Positions 1 to 6,802 of a DNA stretch of 16,303 nt are shown here, piece by piece (position 1 is the first letter of the stretch; each line of letters begins with the position of its first letter). The stretch lies in assembly GCA_044868295.1 (NCBI GenBank), contig JBIOWF010000261.1:1-16303 (forward strand). Direction: 5' to 3'. The notes beneath the pieces were generated by a model that did not search any database, was not told the DNA's origin, and worked only from the letters and a program-made list of their open reading frames with translations. The position numbers and the translations under genes are program-made. The stretch comes from JBIOWF01 sp044868295. GTDB taxonomy: Bacteria > Actinomycetota > Actinomycetes > Streptosporangiales > Streptosporangiaceae.

Positions 1-33
1 GCCCGCACCCCCCGGCACAACAAACTCCCCGGG

Positions 34-633
34 CTAGGCCGGGGGAGCGAACGACGCGAACGCGAGGTTGAACACGTCATACGAAGCCGGGCCGATGTCC
101 GACCCGAGCACCGACATGCGCAGCGGCAGCGTCGACGCCGACACCTTTTCGAGCTTCTGCTCCACCCCGGAGGTTTGCATGCACCGCGGGATGATGCGGC
201 GCATCTTCCGCGCCCCGTCGCTCAGCTCCACACACGCCGACACCTCGACGCGGCCACCGATCTCCGGAGGCACGAACTTGTAGTAGTGCGCGCCAACGGC
301 CGGGGTGACCTCCTCGATGGTGCCGCCGCCGAAGACGGCCTGGAACGACTTGAGCGTCCACTCCAGCAGGTCCGCCTCCAGGTCCGCGGAGTCCTCGGTG
401 TGGAGCTTGCGGACCGTGTAGTTGGACTGGTGCGCCTTGACGTCCTCGAACTTCGGGTCGCTCTTGTAGTTGAGCGAGTCGGGCGTGAACTGGCCGGCGT
501 CGTACCAGCCGGCAGGCATGACGACGTTGGGGCCATCAGGGGCGATGGTGCCGACCGGCGCCAGCCAGATCCGGGCCATTGACGGGTTGAAGATGTTCTC
601 GGCACCCACGAGGGTCCCCTCCCAGCCACTCAT
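34..633 (-). CDS. Phage major tail (tube) protein
   Basis: The 199-residue product resembles actinophage major tail proteins, the subunit polymerised into the tail tube of siphoviruses. The family's run of landmarks is visible: an N-terminal IWLAPVGT segment, the acidic EDVKAHQSNYTVR stretch near residues 63-75, LLEWTLKSFQAVFGGGT near 89-105, a tyrosine-containing YYKF strand, then a DGARKMRRIIPRC strand and a C-terminal LPLRMSVLGSD near 170-180. The start ATG is preceded on the minus strand by GGTGGAG at close to ideal spacing. It is the only structural gene in the window and is transcribed leftwards, so other virion genes (tail chaperones, tape measure) would be expected left of position 1. 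The 128-nt gap to the divergent gene at 762 must hold its promoter, but I could not place one, and there is no ACTAAAT element here. Confidence 0.85.
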   Translation of the reverse strand: MSGWEGTLVGAENIFNPSMARIWLAPVGTIAPDGPNVVMPAGWYDAGQFTPDSLNYKSDPKFEDVKAHQSNYTVRKLHTEDSADLEADLLEWTLKSFQAVFGGGTIEEVTPAVGAHYYKFVPPEIGGRVEVSACVELSDGARKMRRIIPRCMQTSGVEQKLEKVSASTLPLRMSVLGSDIGPASYDVFNLAFASFAPPA

Positions 634-761
634 CGCGCTCCACCCCGGGCAGGGGATGGGCGCGTCGGGTTGGGGACCCGGCGGGAAGATACGTGATCGG
701 CCCGCTTGCGTCCCCCGGGGCCGCCAGGACGTAAGCGCTCTTTTGGGCTACACGTCCGAAC

Positions 762-917
762 ATGACCACACGGGACCACGTAACTCCGCCACGGTGGCGG
801 TGCCTGATCTCGCCATGCTCGACCCGCAGCCGATGGCAGCAGGCCACCATCAACGACGCGGCAGACGCGGCCGCGCGCCGCCACTACCTGGTGATGCACT
901 GGGAGCGTCCCGAGTGA
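762..917 (+). CDS. Small protein of unknown function, 51 aa
   Basis: This 51-codon frame runs from ATG 762 to TGA 915-917, and its stop overlaps the GTG start of the next gene as GTGA, the same coupling seen repeatedly in this window. The C-terminal half (AADAARRHYLVMHWERP) reads like a basic amphipathic helix. The N-terminal half is rich in arginine, cysteine and proline and has less typical codons. No Shine-Dalgarno sequence precedes the ATG. A TACACG box (750-755) upstream could be a -10 of a near-leaderless transcript, but this is weak. No family is recognised. The case rests on the overlap and the open frame. Confidence 0.45.
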   Translation: MTTRDHVTPPRWRCLISPCSTRSRWQQATINDAADAAARRHYLVMHWERPE

Positions 918-1255
918 GCGGCGGGGCGAACGCAGCTGAGGGAATGCCGGCCATGGCCGCCGGCGGGCTGTTGACGATCGCCGCAGTGGCGTACGTGGCC
1001 TACCAGCTCGGCAGCCACGGCGAGCACATCCGTTCGCGCCGTGAGGTCGGCAGGCTCCAGCAGCGCTTGGAGACTTTCGCCAGGCTGCTCGCCCCCATCG
1101 GGCCCGCGCTCAAAGCGGGCGATGAGTCCTTCTACATCCCGAAGCGGGATCTCGCGGTGCTGGCTCTGCTGGTGGAGCATCCGGGGCAGGACGGGGAAAC
1201 GCTGGCCGCGATGGAGGAGGACCTCCGGCCTGGTGAGCCACCTGATCCCGAATAG
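914..1255 (+). CDS. Small membrane-anchored protein, 113 aa, unknown function
   Basis: The GTG at 914 lies 8 nt after GGGAG (901-905) and overlaps the previous stop as GTGA, so I prefer it to the internal ATGs at 944 and 953. Residues about 14-31 (MAAGGLLTIAAVAYVAYQL) form one plausible membrane segment. It is followed by a charged region (RSRREVGRLQQRLETFARLL, about 39-58) that could form a coiled coil, and then an acidic tail. The layout of a short N-terminal membrane segment plus coiled coil recalls phage-encoded small membrane proteins, but no family is recognised. Its stop codon (1253-1255) lies in the -35 region of promoter A. Confidence 0.6.
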   Translation: MSGGANAAEGMPAMAAGGLLTIAAVAYVAYQLGSHGEHIRSRREVGRLQQRLETFARLLAPIGPALKAGDESFYIPKRDLAVLALLVEHPGQDGETLAAMEEDLRPGEPPDPE

Positions 1256-1336
1256 ACACAGAACTAAATCCCCTGTACTATTTGAGATGTAAGTAAGTGG
1301 GGATTCGGACCCCCGCTGTTAGCCCCAGGAAAAGGA
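1253..1336 (+). promoter_or_regulatory. Regulon element A: promoter, leader hairpin, RBS
   Basis: TAGACA (1253-1258) and TACTAT (1276-1281) form a sigma70-like promoter with a 17-bp spacer. The block ACTAAATC (1263-1270) lies inside the spacer, 13 nt before the -10. The leader then folds into a hairpin with arms AGTGGGG (1296-1302) and CCCCGCT (1311-1317), including one G-U pair, around loop ATTCGGAC (1303-1310). CCCCAGGAAAAGGA (1323-1336) supplies the ribosome-binding site for the gene at 1346. This is one of five such elements (A-E) in the window. The AT-rich block stands out in GC-rich DNA. Confidence 0.85.
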
Positions 1337-1345
1337 TCACTCGAA

Positions 1346-1699
1346 ATGGCTGACCTCCGCTACGCGCTGTACCTGTCCGCCGCCCTCGCCGCACACGGCT
1401 TCCCCGCCGGCATCCGCGACATCGACGAGACCGGCCGCTACGACATCCGCACCTACCGGCACGCCGGACTCCAGGTCGCGGTGAACGAGGAGACCGGCGA
1501 GTGCGAGCTCGCGTACTTCGGATGGGACATCGAATACCGCCACGGCCACGAGTGGATGATCCCCTTCTCCGAGAGCACGCCCGAGACCGTCGTCATCGCC
1601 GCCGTACAGGCCGCGCTGCTCGACCTCGCCCGCCGCGTCGCCGCCGAGACCGCCCACCTCACCAGCCGCCGCACGGCCCCCGGGCTCGTTGCCGTCTGA
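1346..1699 (+). CDS. Hypothetical protein, first gene of operon A, 117 aa
   Basis: The ATG is 9 nt after AAGGA in the leader of element A, which fixes the start. The product begins MADLRYALYLSAALAAHGF and has a central beta-rich part with several tyrosines and aspartates (YDIRTYRHAGLQVAVNEE), an aromatic stretch (AYFGWDIEYRHGHEWMIPF) and a long C-terminal helix rich in alanine and arginine. No catalytic motif or family is recognised, and no signal peptide or membrane segment is apparent. It is followed by a 10-bp hairpin and then the gene at 1761, and leads the operon carrying the two PP-loop enzymes. A helper role in that pathway would be a guess from position alone. Confidence 0.75.
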   Translation: MADLRYALYLSAALAAHGFPAGIRDIDETGRYDIRTYRHAGLQVAVNEETGECELAYFGWDIEYRHGHEWMIPFSESTPETVVIAAVQAALLDLARRVAAETAHLTSRRTAPGLVAV

Positions 1700-1714
1700 C
1701 CTCGCCGGAACTTC

Positions 1715-1739
1715 GCCCCGCCCGCATCCCGGGCGGGGC
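1715..1739 (+). other. Intercistronic GC-rich hairpin
   Basis: Arms GCCCCGCCCG (1715-1724) and CGGGCGGGGC (1730-1739) pair perfectly over 10 bp around loop CATCC. No T-run follows; instead CTCTTGGAG (1743-1751) provides the ribosome-binding site for the gene at 1761. It may be a partial terminator, an mRNA-stability structure or both. Confidence 0.6.
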
Positions 1740-1760
1740 CCCCTCTTGGAGCACAACCCC

Positions 1761-2087
1761 ATGAACTGGCTCGAAATCCTCGGCAACGGCGTCACCTTCG
1801 ACGACGGCACCGGCCACCATGCCATCGCCACCATGAACCCCAACCAGGCCCGTAACCTCCTCGTCGCCCTCGACCGGCAGTCCGCCGGGCTCGTCCTGGC
1901 CGTCACCGAGCAGATCGTCAACACCCCCTGCACCGAGCACGACGCCCCGTGGATCCCCCGTGACGCCCTGGCGCACAAGCGGATGATCAACAACCCGCGC
2001 GCCTGGCTCGCAACCACCCCGCTGGTCGGCGCCCTCACCGAGCACGCCACCCCTGCCATCGGCCCCCCAGCCCGGGTGATCGCATGA
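1761..2087 (+). CDS. Hypothetical protein, 108 aa
   Basis: The ATG at 1761 follows TTGGAG with about 9 nt of spacing. The frame ends in an ATGA overlap (2084-2087) with the PP-loop gene, so the two are probably translationally coupled. The product starts MNWLEILGNGVTFDDGTGHH, which looks like a small beta-hairpin, continues with a helix (NQARNLLVALDRQSAG), and ends in a proline- and alanine-rich tail. One cysteine occurs in TPCTEHDAPW. No domain is recognised. Tight coupling to the enzyme at 2084 makes a functional link likely, but its nature cannot be read from the sequence. Confidence 0.72.
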   Translation: MNWLEILGNGVTFDDGTGHHAIATMNPNQARNLLVALDRQSAGLVLAVTEQIVNTPCTEHDAPWIPRDALAHKRMINNPRAWLATTPLVGALTEHATPAIGPPARVIA

Positions 2088-3271
2088 AAGTGGCTCTGTC
2101 CTACGGGTTCGGCGTCGACTCGACCGCAATCCTGCTGCGCTGGATCTTCGAGCCCGAAATCCGCGACTTCGACCTCTCCGACCTCGTCGTGCTCACGGCC
2201 CAGACCGGCAGCGAATGGGAAGAGACCGGCCGCCTAGTCGAGACCTACATCTACCCCCTGCTCGCCCAGCACGGCATCCGCACCGTCCAGATCGCCCGCG
2301 CCAGCGCCTCCCAGACGGACGGCATCACCGTCCTCGACGACACCCACACCCCACTGCTCTGCCACATCAGGTCCACCCCGGAGCGGCCGTACTACACGCT
2401 CGCCGACGAGATGCTCGCCAACGGGACCATCCCGCAGTCCGGCGGCACCCGGAAATGCTCGATCAAAGCCAAGGGCTGGTGCCTCGACCGCTGGAACATC
2501 ACCCACACGGGCGGCGAGGAGTTCCTCCACGTCGTCGGCTTCGAGGCCAACGAGACCGGCCGCATGATCCGCGACATGGCTGAGAGCAAGGTCCCCGGCC
2601 GCATCCCCTCCTACCCGCTCATCGAGTGGGGATGGGACCGCGAGACCTGCAAGCAGTACATCCTCATGCAACTCGGCGTCGACTGGCCCAAGTCCGCGTG
2701 CACGTTCTGCCCATACGCGTTCGGCATCCGCGACGGCGGCCGCGAACGCACCATCGCCCGCTACCTCGCCAGCCCCGACGAGGCCATGCTCCCGCTGCTC
2801 ATAGAGTACGCCGCCGTCGCGCTCAACCCCCGCCAGGGCCTCATCGCGGGGGAGCGCCTGGCCAACGTGATCGCCGCCCACCCACGCGGCGGTGAGCTGC
2901 TTACCCGGTTCGCCGCCGCCCTCGACGAGGAGAAATGGGGCGTCTACGACGTCCAGCGCGCGTTCCGCCGCCACCCCGACGACCTCATGCGCCCCGGCAC
3001 CGCTGTCCGCTCGATCGAAAAGCTCGCCACCGGCACTCGCACGCAGACCCTGGCCCACCTCCAGGGCCTCGCGGCCGCGCGCGACACGGTCGTCCGGCAC
3101 GACCGCGGCGGCTACCACCGCGCGTGGATCGTCGAACGCGGCCTCTACTACCCGTGCCGCGAACACGCCCTCGTCGCCGCACCGGCCCGCGCGGTCGACA
3201 AGGTCAACACCAGCTTCGACCAGGTGTGGGACTCCGCCGAGCACACCCCCACCCACCTCACCCTCGCCTGA
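2084..3271 (+). CDS. PP-loop ATP pyrophosphatase, PAPS reductase/DndC-like, 395 aa
   Basis: The N-terminus carries the PP-loop SYGFGVDST (residues 6-14), the ATP-binding signature of the adenine nucleotide alpha-hydrolase superfamily, which includes PAPS reductase, DndC and QueC. Downstream are GTRKCS (121-126), a GFEANET segment (152-158) at the place where PAPS-reductase-like proteins have GIRADES, and a CTFCPYA pair (C206, C209) that could bind metal or carry thiol chemistry. The C-terminal 170 residues are a less recognisable helical extension. Enzymes of this fold activate a substrate by adenylation; in PAPS reductase proper a nucleotide sulfate is reduced. Length is well above plain PAPS reductase (about 240 aa). 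The substrate is unknown. It is ATGA-coupled to the gene before and shares operon A with a second, divergent PP-loop enzyme. Confidence 0.82.
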   Translation: MKVALSYGFGVDSTAILLRWIFEPEIRDFDLSDLVVLTAQTGSEWEETGRLVETYIYPLLAQHGIRTVQIARASASQTDGITVLDDTHTPLLCHIRSTPERPYYTLADEMLANGTIPQSGGTRKCSIKAKGWCLDRWNITHTGGEEFLHVVGFEANETGRMIRDMAESKVPGRIPSYPLIEWGWDRETCKQYILMQLGVDWPKSACTFCPYAFGIRDGGRERTIARYLASPDEAMLPLLIEYAAVALNPRQGLIAGERLANVIAAHPRGGELLTRFAAALDEEKWGVYDVQRAFRRHPDDLMRPGTAVRSIEKLATGTRTQTLAHLQGLAAARDTVVRHDRGGYHRAWIVERGLYYPCREHALVAAPARAVDKVNTSFDQVWDSAEHTPTHLTLA

Positions 3272-3276
3272 CCCCC

Positions 3277-3301
3277 GGGGCGGCCGAACCGCGGCCGCCC
3301 C
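3277..3301 (+). other. Intercistronic GC-rich hairpin
   Basis: GGGGCGGCCG (3277-3286) pairs perfectly with CGGCCGCCCC (3292-3301) around loop AACCG. It starts 6 nt after the stop of the PP-loop gene and is followed directly by TCCTTGGAG, the ribosome-binding region of the gene at 3317, with no T-run. Confidence 0.6.
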
Positions 3302-3316
3302 CTCCTTGGAGCCCTC

Positions 3317-4420
3317 ATGCAGCAACTCGCCACAAAGGCCCCCGAGTTCGACACCCTCGCCCAGGCCCCGGACACCGACGTCCCGAACCTCCACCAGTAC
3401 GACCTCATCATCATCAACAGCAGCGCCGGAAAAGACTCCATGGCCCTGACCGCCTACATCGCCCGCCTCGTGACCGAGCAGGGATTCCAGGGCCGCGTCG
3501 TCGTCCTGCACAACGACCTCGGCGTTACCCGCTCCGGCCAGACCATCGAATGGCCCGGCGTCGAGACGCTCGCCCGCGAGCACGCCGCCCGGTACGGCTT
3601 TCGCTTCGAGGTGCGCCGCCGGGAGCGTGGCGGGCTGTGGGACCAGCTCCTGAACGAGCGCCGCAAATGGATGTCGAGTGCCGCGAGATGGTGCACAAGT
3701 GACCAAAAGTCCAGCCAGGGCATGAAGCTCGTCACCGAGCTGGTCACCGAGCTCCGCGACGAGACCGGCGTCACCGGCCGGCCCGTTCGCGTCCTTTACG
3801 CCCTCGGCATCCGTGGGGAGGAGTCCGACAACCGGGGGAAGAAGCCGATCCTTGAAGTCGACGAGTCGCATTCCAGTCGGAACCGCACGATCACCCGGTG
3901 GCATCCGATCCGAGACTGGACGGTCAAGCAGGTCTGGGACGAGATCAAGGCGGCCGGGCTCCGCCCGCACGCCGCCTACTCGTGGGGCATGACCCGCCTG
4001 TCGTGCTCGATGTGCGTCCTGGCCGGCTACGACGATCTGTTCCTCGCCGCCCAGCTCCGCCCCGAGTTGGCCGCCGATTACCTGTACGCCGAGCAGGTTC
4101 TCGGCCATCGCTTCCGCCTCGATCTGGCCATCGCGGAAATCATCGCCGGTCTACATGTCGCGGAGCTGGAAGCACGCAAGGATCCGCGCGCCGGTGATGC
4201 GCACCTGGAGCTGGTGGAGATGGTCCGCGACGTGATCGTGGAGCAGCAGAAGGCTGCGGCCGCCAAGCGTGCGGCGGAGGGGAAGCCCGCCCGGCCCTGG
4301 ACGGTGCAGAGGCTCACCGGCCGGGTGTCCACGCGGACCCAGAAGATCATGGCATCCGCTCGGCGGGCTGTCTCCATGGCCCCGGACCGCGCCCTGGTGG
4401 AGGCGTCAACGTCTGGTTGA
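3317..4420 (+). CDS. Second PP-loop enzyme, PAPS reductase/DndC-like, 367 aa
   Basis: SSAGKDSM (residues 35-42) is a textbook PP-loop. It is followed by a WCTSDQK segment (125-131) at the place of the family's cysteine/lysine motif, GIRGEES (164-170) matching GIRADES, WHPIRDW (195-201), and a CSMC pair (C230, C233). These are the hallmarks of phage PAPS-reductase-like proteins related to DndC. The protein probably adenylates a substrate and may transfer or remove sulfur, but the substrate is not evident. It is not a duplicate of the 2084 gene, since the two share only the family motifs. The C-terminal tail from about residue 300 is basic and helical. The start follows TTGGAG at 3306-3311. The DpdA-like gene follows under its own promoter B only about 100 nt downstream, which suggests linked functions. 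Confidence 0.83.
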   Translation: MQQLATKAPEFDTLAQAPDTDVPNLHQYDLIIINSSAGKDSMALTAYIARLVTEQGFQGRVVVLHNDLGVTRSGQTIEWPGVETLAREHAARYGFRFEVRRRERGGLWDQLLNERRKWMSSAARWCTSDQKSSQGMKLVTELVTELRDETGVTGRPVRVLYALGIRGEESDNRGKKPILEVDESHSSRNRTITRWHPIRDWTVKQVWDEIKAAGLRPHAAYSWGMTRLSCSMCVLAGYDDLFLAAQLRPELAADYLYAEQVLGHRFRLDLAIAEIIAGLHVAELEARKDPRAGDAHLELVEMVRDVIVEQQKAAAAKRAAEGKPARPWTVQRLTGRVSTRTQKIMASARRAVSMAPDRALVEASTSG

Positions 4421-4435
4421 ACCGCCCCCTCCAGA

Positions 4436-4518
4436 TCGACAGGGCGATAAAGCACCTGTATTATTTTAGATGTTGAGAGGTGGAGATTCGGACCTTCGCC
4501 TCTAACATCCAGGAAGGA
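4436..4518 (+). promoter_or_regulatory. Regulon element B: promoter, leader hairpin, RBS
   Basis: TCGACA (4436-4441) and TATTAT (4459-4464) are 17 bp apart. The spacer block is the most diverged of the five copies (GATAAAGC, 4446-4453) but keeps the same position relative to the -10. The hairpin is the longest: arms AGAGGTGGAG (4476-4485) and CTTCGCCTCT (4494-4503) with two G-U pairs around loop ATTCGGAC (4486-4493). It can extend by TGTT (4471-4474) against AACA (4504-4507) with one bulged G. The ribosome-binding site is AGGAAGGA (4511-4518). Confidence 0.83.
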
Positions 4519-4526
4519 ACACCGTG

Positions 4527-5177
4527 ATGTTCGAGGCCCGCGCCCCGCTCTACCTCACCCCACCCAGCACGGAAGACATCCGTGAGCAGATCCGCGCGGG
4601 CAACCTCGGCATGATCACCACCCCCGCACAGGGCAACGTCATCGAAGACGGCTACTGGTGGTGCGCCGACAACGGCGTCTTCGGCGGCCACTACCCCGGC
4701 GACGAGGAATACCTCGCCTGGCTGTCATCCCTCCGCCACCTCGCCGACCGTTGCCTGTTCGCCGTCGCCCCCGACGTCGTCGCCAACCACTGGGCCACCG
4801 TCAACAGGTCCTATGACATGCTGCCCCGGATCCGCGACCTCGGCTTCCCCGTCGCATTCGTCGCCCAGGACTACATGGAAACCTGCGCGTGGGACCTCTG
4901 GGACGACATCGACTGCCTGTTCATCGGCGGCAGCACCGAATGGAAGCTCTCCCCAGAAGCCGCGAACCTCGCCCGCTGCGCCGCCTCGCTCAGCAAGTGG
5001 GTCCACATGGGCCGCGTCAACTCCTTCAAGCGCTACCGCTACGCCTGGGACGTCGCCGAATGCGACTCCGTCGACGGCACCTACCTGACGTTCGGGCCCG
5101 ACAAGAACCTGCCCAACGTCCTGTCCTGGCGCGACCAGCTCGCAGCCGAGCCATCCCTTGACCTCTTCGCCGCCTGA
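4527..5177 (+). CDS. dpdA: DpdA-like 7-deazaguanine DNA transglycosylase (TGT family)
   Basis: The 216-residue product resembles actinophage proteins of the tRNA-guanine transglycosylase superfamily described as DpdA-like. DpdA enzymes exchange guanine in DNA for a 7-deazaguanine such as preQ0. Landmarks are ADNG (47-50) and APDVV (81-85), two places where TGT-fold enzymes have key aspartates, AFVAQD (110-115), the glycine pair in LFIGGSTEW (131-139), HMGRVNS (160-166) and DSVDGTYLTFGPD (180-192). No four-ligand zinc site of tRNA TGT is visible, and the protein is far shorter than tRNA TGT (about 370 aa), as expected for small phage forms. A GTG at 4524 is an alternative start; both follow AGGAAGGA in leader B. 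QueD, an earlier enzyme of the 7-deazaguanine pathway, is encoded at 8709. Modification of DNA rather than RNA is inferred from family context. Confidence 0.75.
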   Translation: MFEARAPLYLTPPSTEDIREQIRAGNLGMITTPAQGNVIEDGYWWCADNGVFGGHYPGDEEYLAWLSSLRHLADRCLFAVAPDVVANHWATVNRSYDMLPRIRDLGFPVAFVAQDYMETCAWDLWDDIDCLFIGGSTEWKLSPEAANLARCAASLSKWVHMGRVNSFKRYRYAWDVAECDSVDGTYLTFGPDKNLPNVLSWRDQLAAEPSLDLFAA

Positions 5178-5219
5178 CCCCGCACCCCCGCCCCCACCCT
5201 GATGGAAAGGACATCCCCG

Positions 5220-5885
5220 ATGGCCAACAAGCCGAAGAAGCACCGCTGCCCCATCCGCCGCGTCCACAAGGACGGAACCACCTGCACCCACAAGATCAGC
5301 CCGTCCGGCAAGCCCCGCGACGGCGAGAACTGCCCCGGCGCCGCCGGATACGACGCCACCTGCTCGTGCGGCCACGCGATTCCCCTCCGGGGCATCCGCG
5401 CGATCGTCGAGCAGGACCGGAGGACGCACATAAACGAGCACGAGCGCGCGGCAGCCCAAGCCGCCCCGCTTACCCACACGGTCGCGACCGGCGTGGGCGC
5501 CACCCGCCACCTCGCTACCGGCGTCGTGACCATGGACCTCGAAACCCCGGGCGGCACGGTCCACGTCTCCCTCACCGAGGAACTGGCCGAAGCGCTCGGC
5601 CTGCTCCTGCTGAACGACCCCGAGCACTCGGACGGCACCGAGCACGACGAAGACCTCCCGGTCGTAACGATCGACGGGCAGAGCCTCGTCTGCGGCGCGT
5701 GCGGCGCCCGCGACCAGATCGTGGAGTACGACATGGCCATTCGGGAGAACACGCTCGTGGTCCAGTCGCCCACCACGATCAGCGCTGGGCTCGGCGACTC
5801 CTATTTCAATGCCGACCATTACGAGTGCAAGGCGTGCGACTCCGAGGTTGAGATGCCGCCACAGGTCGAACTCATCCACAGCTAG
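5220..5885 (+). CDS. Cysteine-rich protein with C-terminal zinc-ribbon-like motif, 221 aa
   Basis: ATG 5220 is 8 nt after GGAAAGGA (5204-5211). An in-frame ATG at 5202 precedes that site and is unlikely to be used. The N-terminal 60 residues are basic and hold five cysteines (C10, C22, C38, C48, C50) with several histidines. Residues about 80-150 look globular and acidic. The C-terminus has VCGACG and YECKAC, two CxxC pairs about 40 residues apart, as in a zinc ribbon. No family is recognised. It sits between the DpdA-like enzyme and a helix-turn-helix gene in operon B. A nucleic-acid-binding role is plausible from the zinc-ribbon pattern only. Confidence 0.72.
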   Translation: MANKPKKHRCPIRRVHKDGTTCTHKISPSGKPRDGENCPGAAGYDATCSCGHAIPLRGIRAIVEQDRRTHINEHERAAAQAAPLTHTVATGVGATRHLATGVVTMDLETPGGTVHVSLTEELAEALGLLLLNDPEHSDGTEHDEDLPVVTIDGQSLVCGACGARDQIVEYDMAIRENTLVVQSPTTISAGLGDSYFNADHYECKACDSEVEMPPQVELIHS

Positions 5886-5906
5886 CCGCCATCCACCGCT
5901 CTCCCC

Positions 5907-5929
5907 GGGCGGCCGCTGTGCGGCCGCCC
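5907..5929 (+). other. Intercistronic GC-rich hairpin
   Basis: GGGCGGCCG (5907-5915) pairs with CGGCCGCCC (5921-5929) around loop CTGTG. It is followed by CTCCTTGGAGG (5935-5945), the ribosome-binding site of the 26-codon ORF. The layout is the same as at 1715 and 3277. Confidence 0.6.
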
Positions 5930-5948
5930 CTCACTCCTTGGAGGATCC

Positions 5949-6029
5949 GTGACCCTTGACGACATGCCAGCAGGGCTCACGCCCGCCTCGCACATGTCGC
6001 TCGTGCGGCCCACGGGCGGCCGCGCATGA
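5949..6029 (+). CDS. 26-aa leader ORF coupled to the HTH gene
   Basis: A strong TTGGAGG (5939-5945) lies 3 nt before GTG 5949, which opens a 26-codon frame (starting MTLDDMPAGLTPASHM and ending GGRA). Its stop overlaps the ATG of the helix-turn-helix gene as ATGA (6026-6029). The downstream gene has no good Shine-Dalgarno of its own, so its translation probably depends on ribosomes finishing this frame. No recognisable peptide motif is present. It may be a true microprotein or only a coupling leader. Confidence 0.5.
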   Translation: MTLDDMPAGLTPASHMSLVRPTGGRA

Positions 6030-6652
6030 CCGCCGACGTGCCGGAAACCTGGTCAGAGCTGCTCGACCAGAGCGAATACTGGATCGACCAGCAGAAGCGG
6101 CCACACCGCATCGCGGACATGGACCCCGAATACTGCCGCCGCGTGCTCGGATGGCTTCACAACCGTGCCGAAGGCATCGTCGGCGCCATCCTCGACGCCA
6201 TGCGCACGACGCCGCTGCCCGACGTCCACACCGAGGCGTACAACAGCGTGGCCTTCGACCCCGAACCCGAGCGCATGACCGACGACCCCCACGCCTGGAT
6301 GGTGGAAACCGAACTCGTCTTCGCGCTCCGCATCCAGGCCGGGACACTCACACCCGTACCCGCCCGGATCACGATGGCACTCGACGCCCGCGACCTGTAC
6401 GGCCCGAAGGTCTACAAGGCGCTCGGCGTTGAAGAACCCACCGTCGACATGTGGGAGGCCGGGAACCTCGTCCCCACCCCGCGGCAGATACGACGGCTCG
6501 CCGAGCTCACCGGATTCCCCGTCGCGTACTTCTACCGGCCCATTCAAGGTGACCCCAACGTGGCCTTCGCGTGCACCCGCAGCGGACGCACCAGAGCGTA
6601 TCGGCCCATTGAGCTCAACCCGCCGCCGCCGCCGCAGGAGGCACTATGGTGA
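6026..6652 (+). CDS. XRE-like helix-turn-helix DNA-binding protein, 208 aa
   Basis: The C-terminal part (about residues 127-172) reads as an XRE-type helix-turn-helix: VYKALGVEEPTVDMWEAG, then PTPRQIRRLAELTGFPVAYF, ending in the aromatic YFYRP that often follows such domains. The first 110 residues are acidic and helical with no recognised domain. The tail is a polyproline stretch from CCG repeats (PNPPPPPQ-like, about 199-204). It is translated through an ATGA overlap from the 26-codon ORF. A phage regulator is the natural reading, and it is a candidate for binding the ACTAAATC blocks of elements A-E, but no evidence in the sequence ties it to them. It lies within the operon driven by element B, so autoregulation is possible. 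Confidence 0.7.
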   Translation: MTADVPETWSELLDQSEYWIDQQKRPHRIADMDPEYCRRVLGWLHNRAEGIVGAILDAMRTTPLPDVHTEAYNSVAFDPEPERMTDDPHAWMVETELVFALRIQAGTLTPVPARITMALDARDLYGPKVYKALGVEEPTVDMWEAGNLVPTPRQIRRLAELTGFPVAYFYRPIQGDPNVAFACTRSGRTRAYRPIELNPPPPPQEALW

Positions 6653-6735
6653 CCGCCGGCCACTGGCCCGACGAAGCCGCCAAGGGCAACCTCGCCTGGG
6701 ACCGCAGACGGCAGGAATTCGTCGCCCCCGCATGA
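6649..6735 (+). CDS. Mini-ORF, 28 aa, unknown function
   Basis: AGGAGG (6636-6641) inside the end of the HTH gene is 7 nt before GTG 6649, which overlaps the HTH stop as GTGA. An ATG at 6646 in the same frame is an alternative start. The short product (VTAGHWPDEAAKGNLAWDRR, then QEFVAPA) is charged and has no recognised motif. The strong ribosome-binding site and overlap favour a real gene. It is the last gene of operon B before the terminator hairpin. Confidence 0.5.
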   Translation: MTAGHWPDEAAKGNLAWDRRRQEFVAPA

Positions 6736-6744
6736 ACCGGACAC

Positions 6745-6780
6745 GTGAAGGCGGCCGCCCCGCAGGACGGCCGCCTTCAC
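6745..6780 (+). terminator. Terminator hairpin at end of operon B
   Basis: GTGAAGGCGGCCG (6745-6757) pairs perfectly over 13 bp with CGGCCGCCTTCAC (6768-6780) around a 10-nt loop. The following CGTTTC is only a weak T-tract. It lies between converging genes (6735 plus, 6803 minus) and could serve both strands. Confidence 0.7.
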
Positions 6781-6802
6781 CGTTTCAACGGAGATTCTGC
6801 GA

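Noticed and set aside
751..764. On minus, CATG TTCGGA CGTG could be a weak CGGAC-loop hairpin upstream of the tail gene
   Set aside because: Only 4 bp of stem, about 120 nt from the start codon, no CCCCAGGA-type site after it and no ACTAAAT block; best treated as chance.
2234..4108. A 624-codon open frame on the minus strand
   Set aside because: It lies opposite two clear PP-loop genes on plus. Its translation is low-complexity Gly/Val/Glu/Ala as expected from the reverse of GC-rich codons.
2084..4420. Possibility that one PP-loop gene is queC
   Set aside because: Neither product has the four-cysteine C-terminal zinc site or the size of QueC (about 230 aa); both better match PAPS-reductase-like phage proteins.
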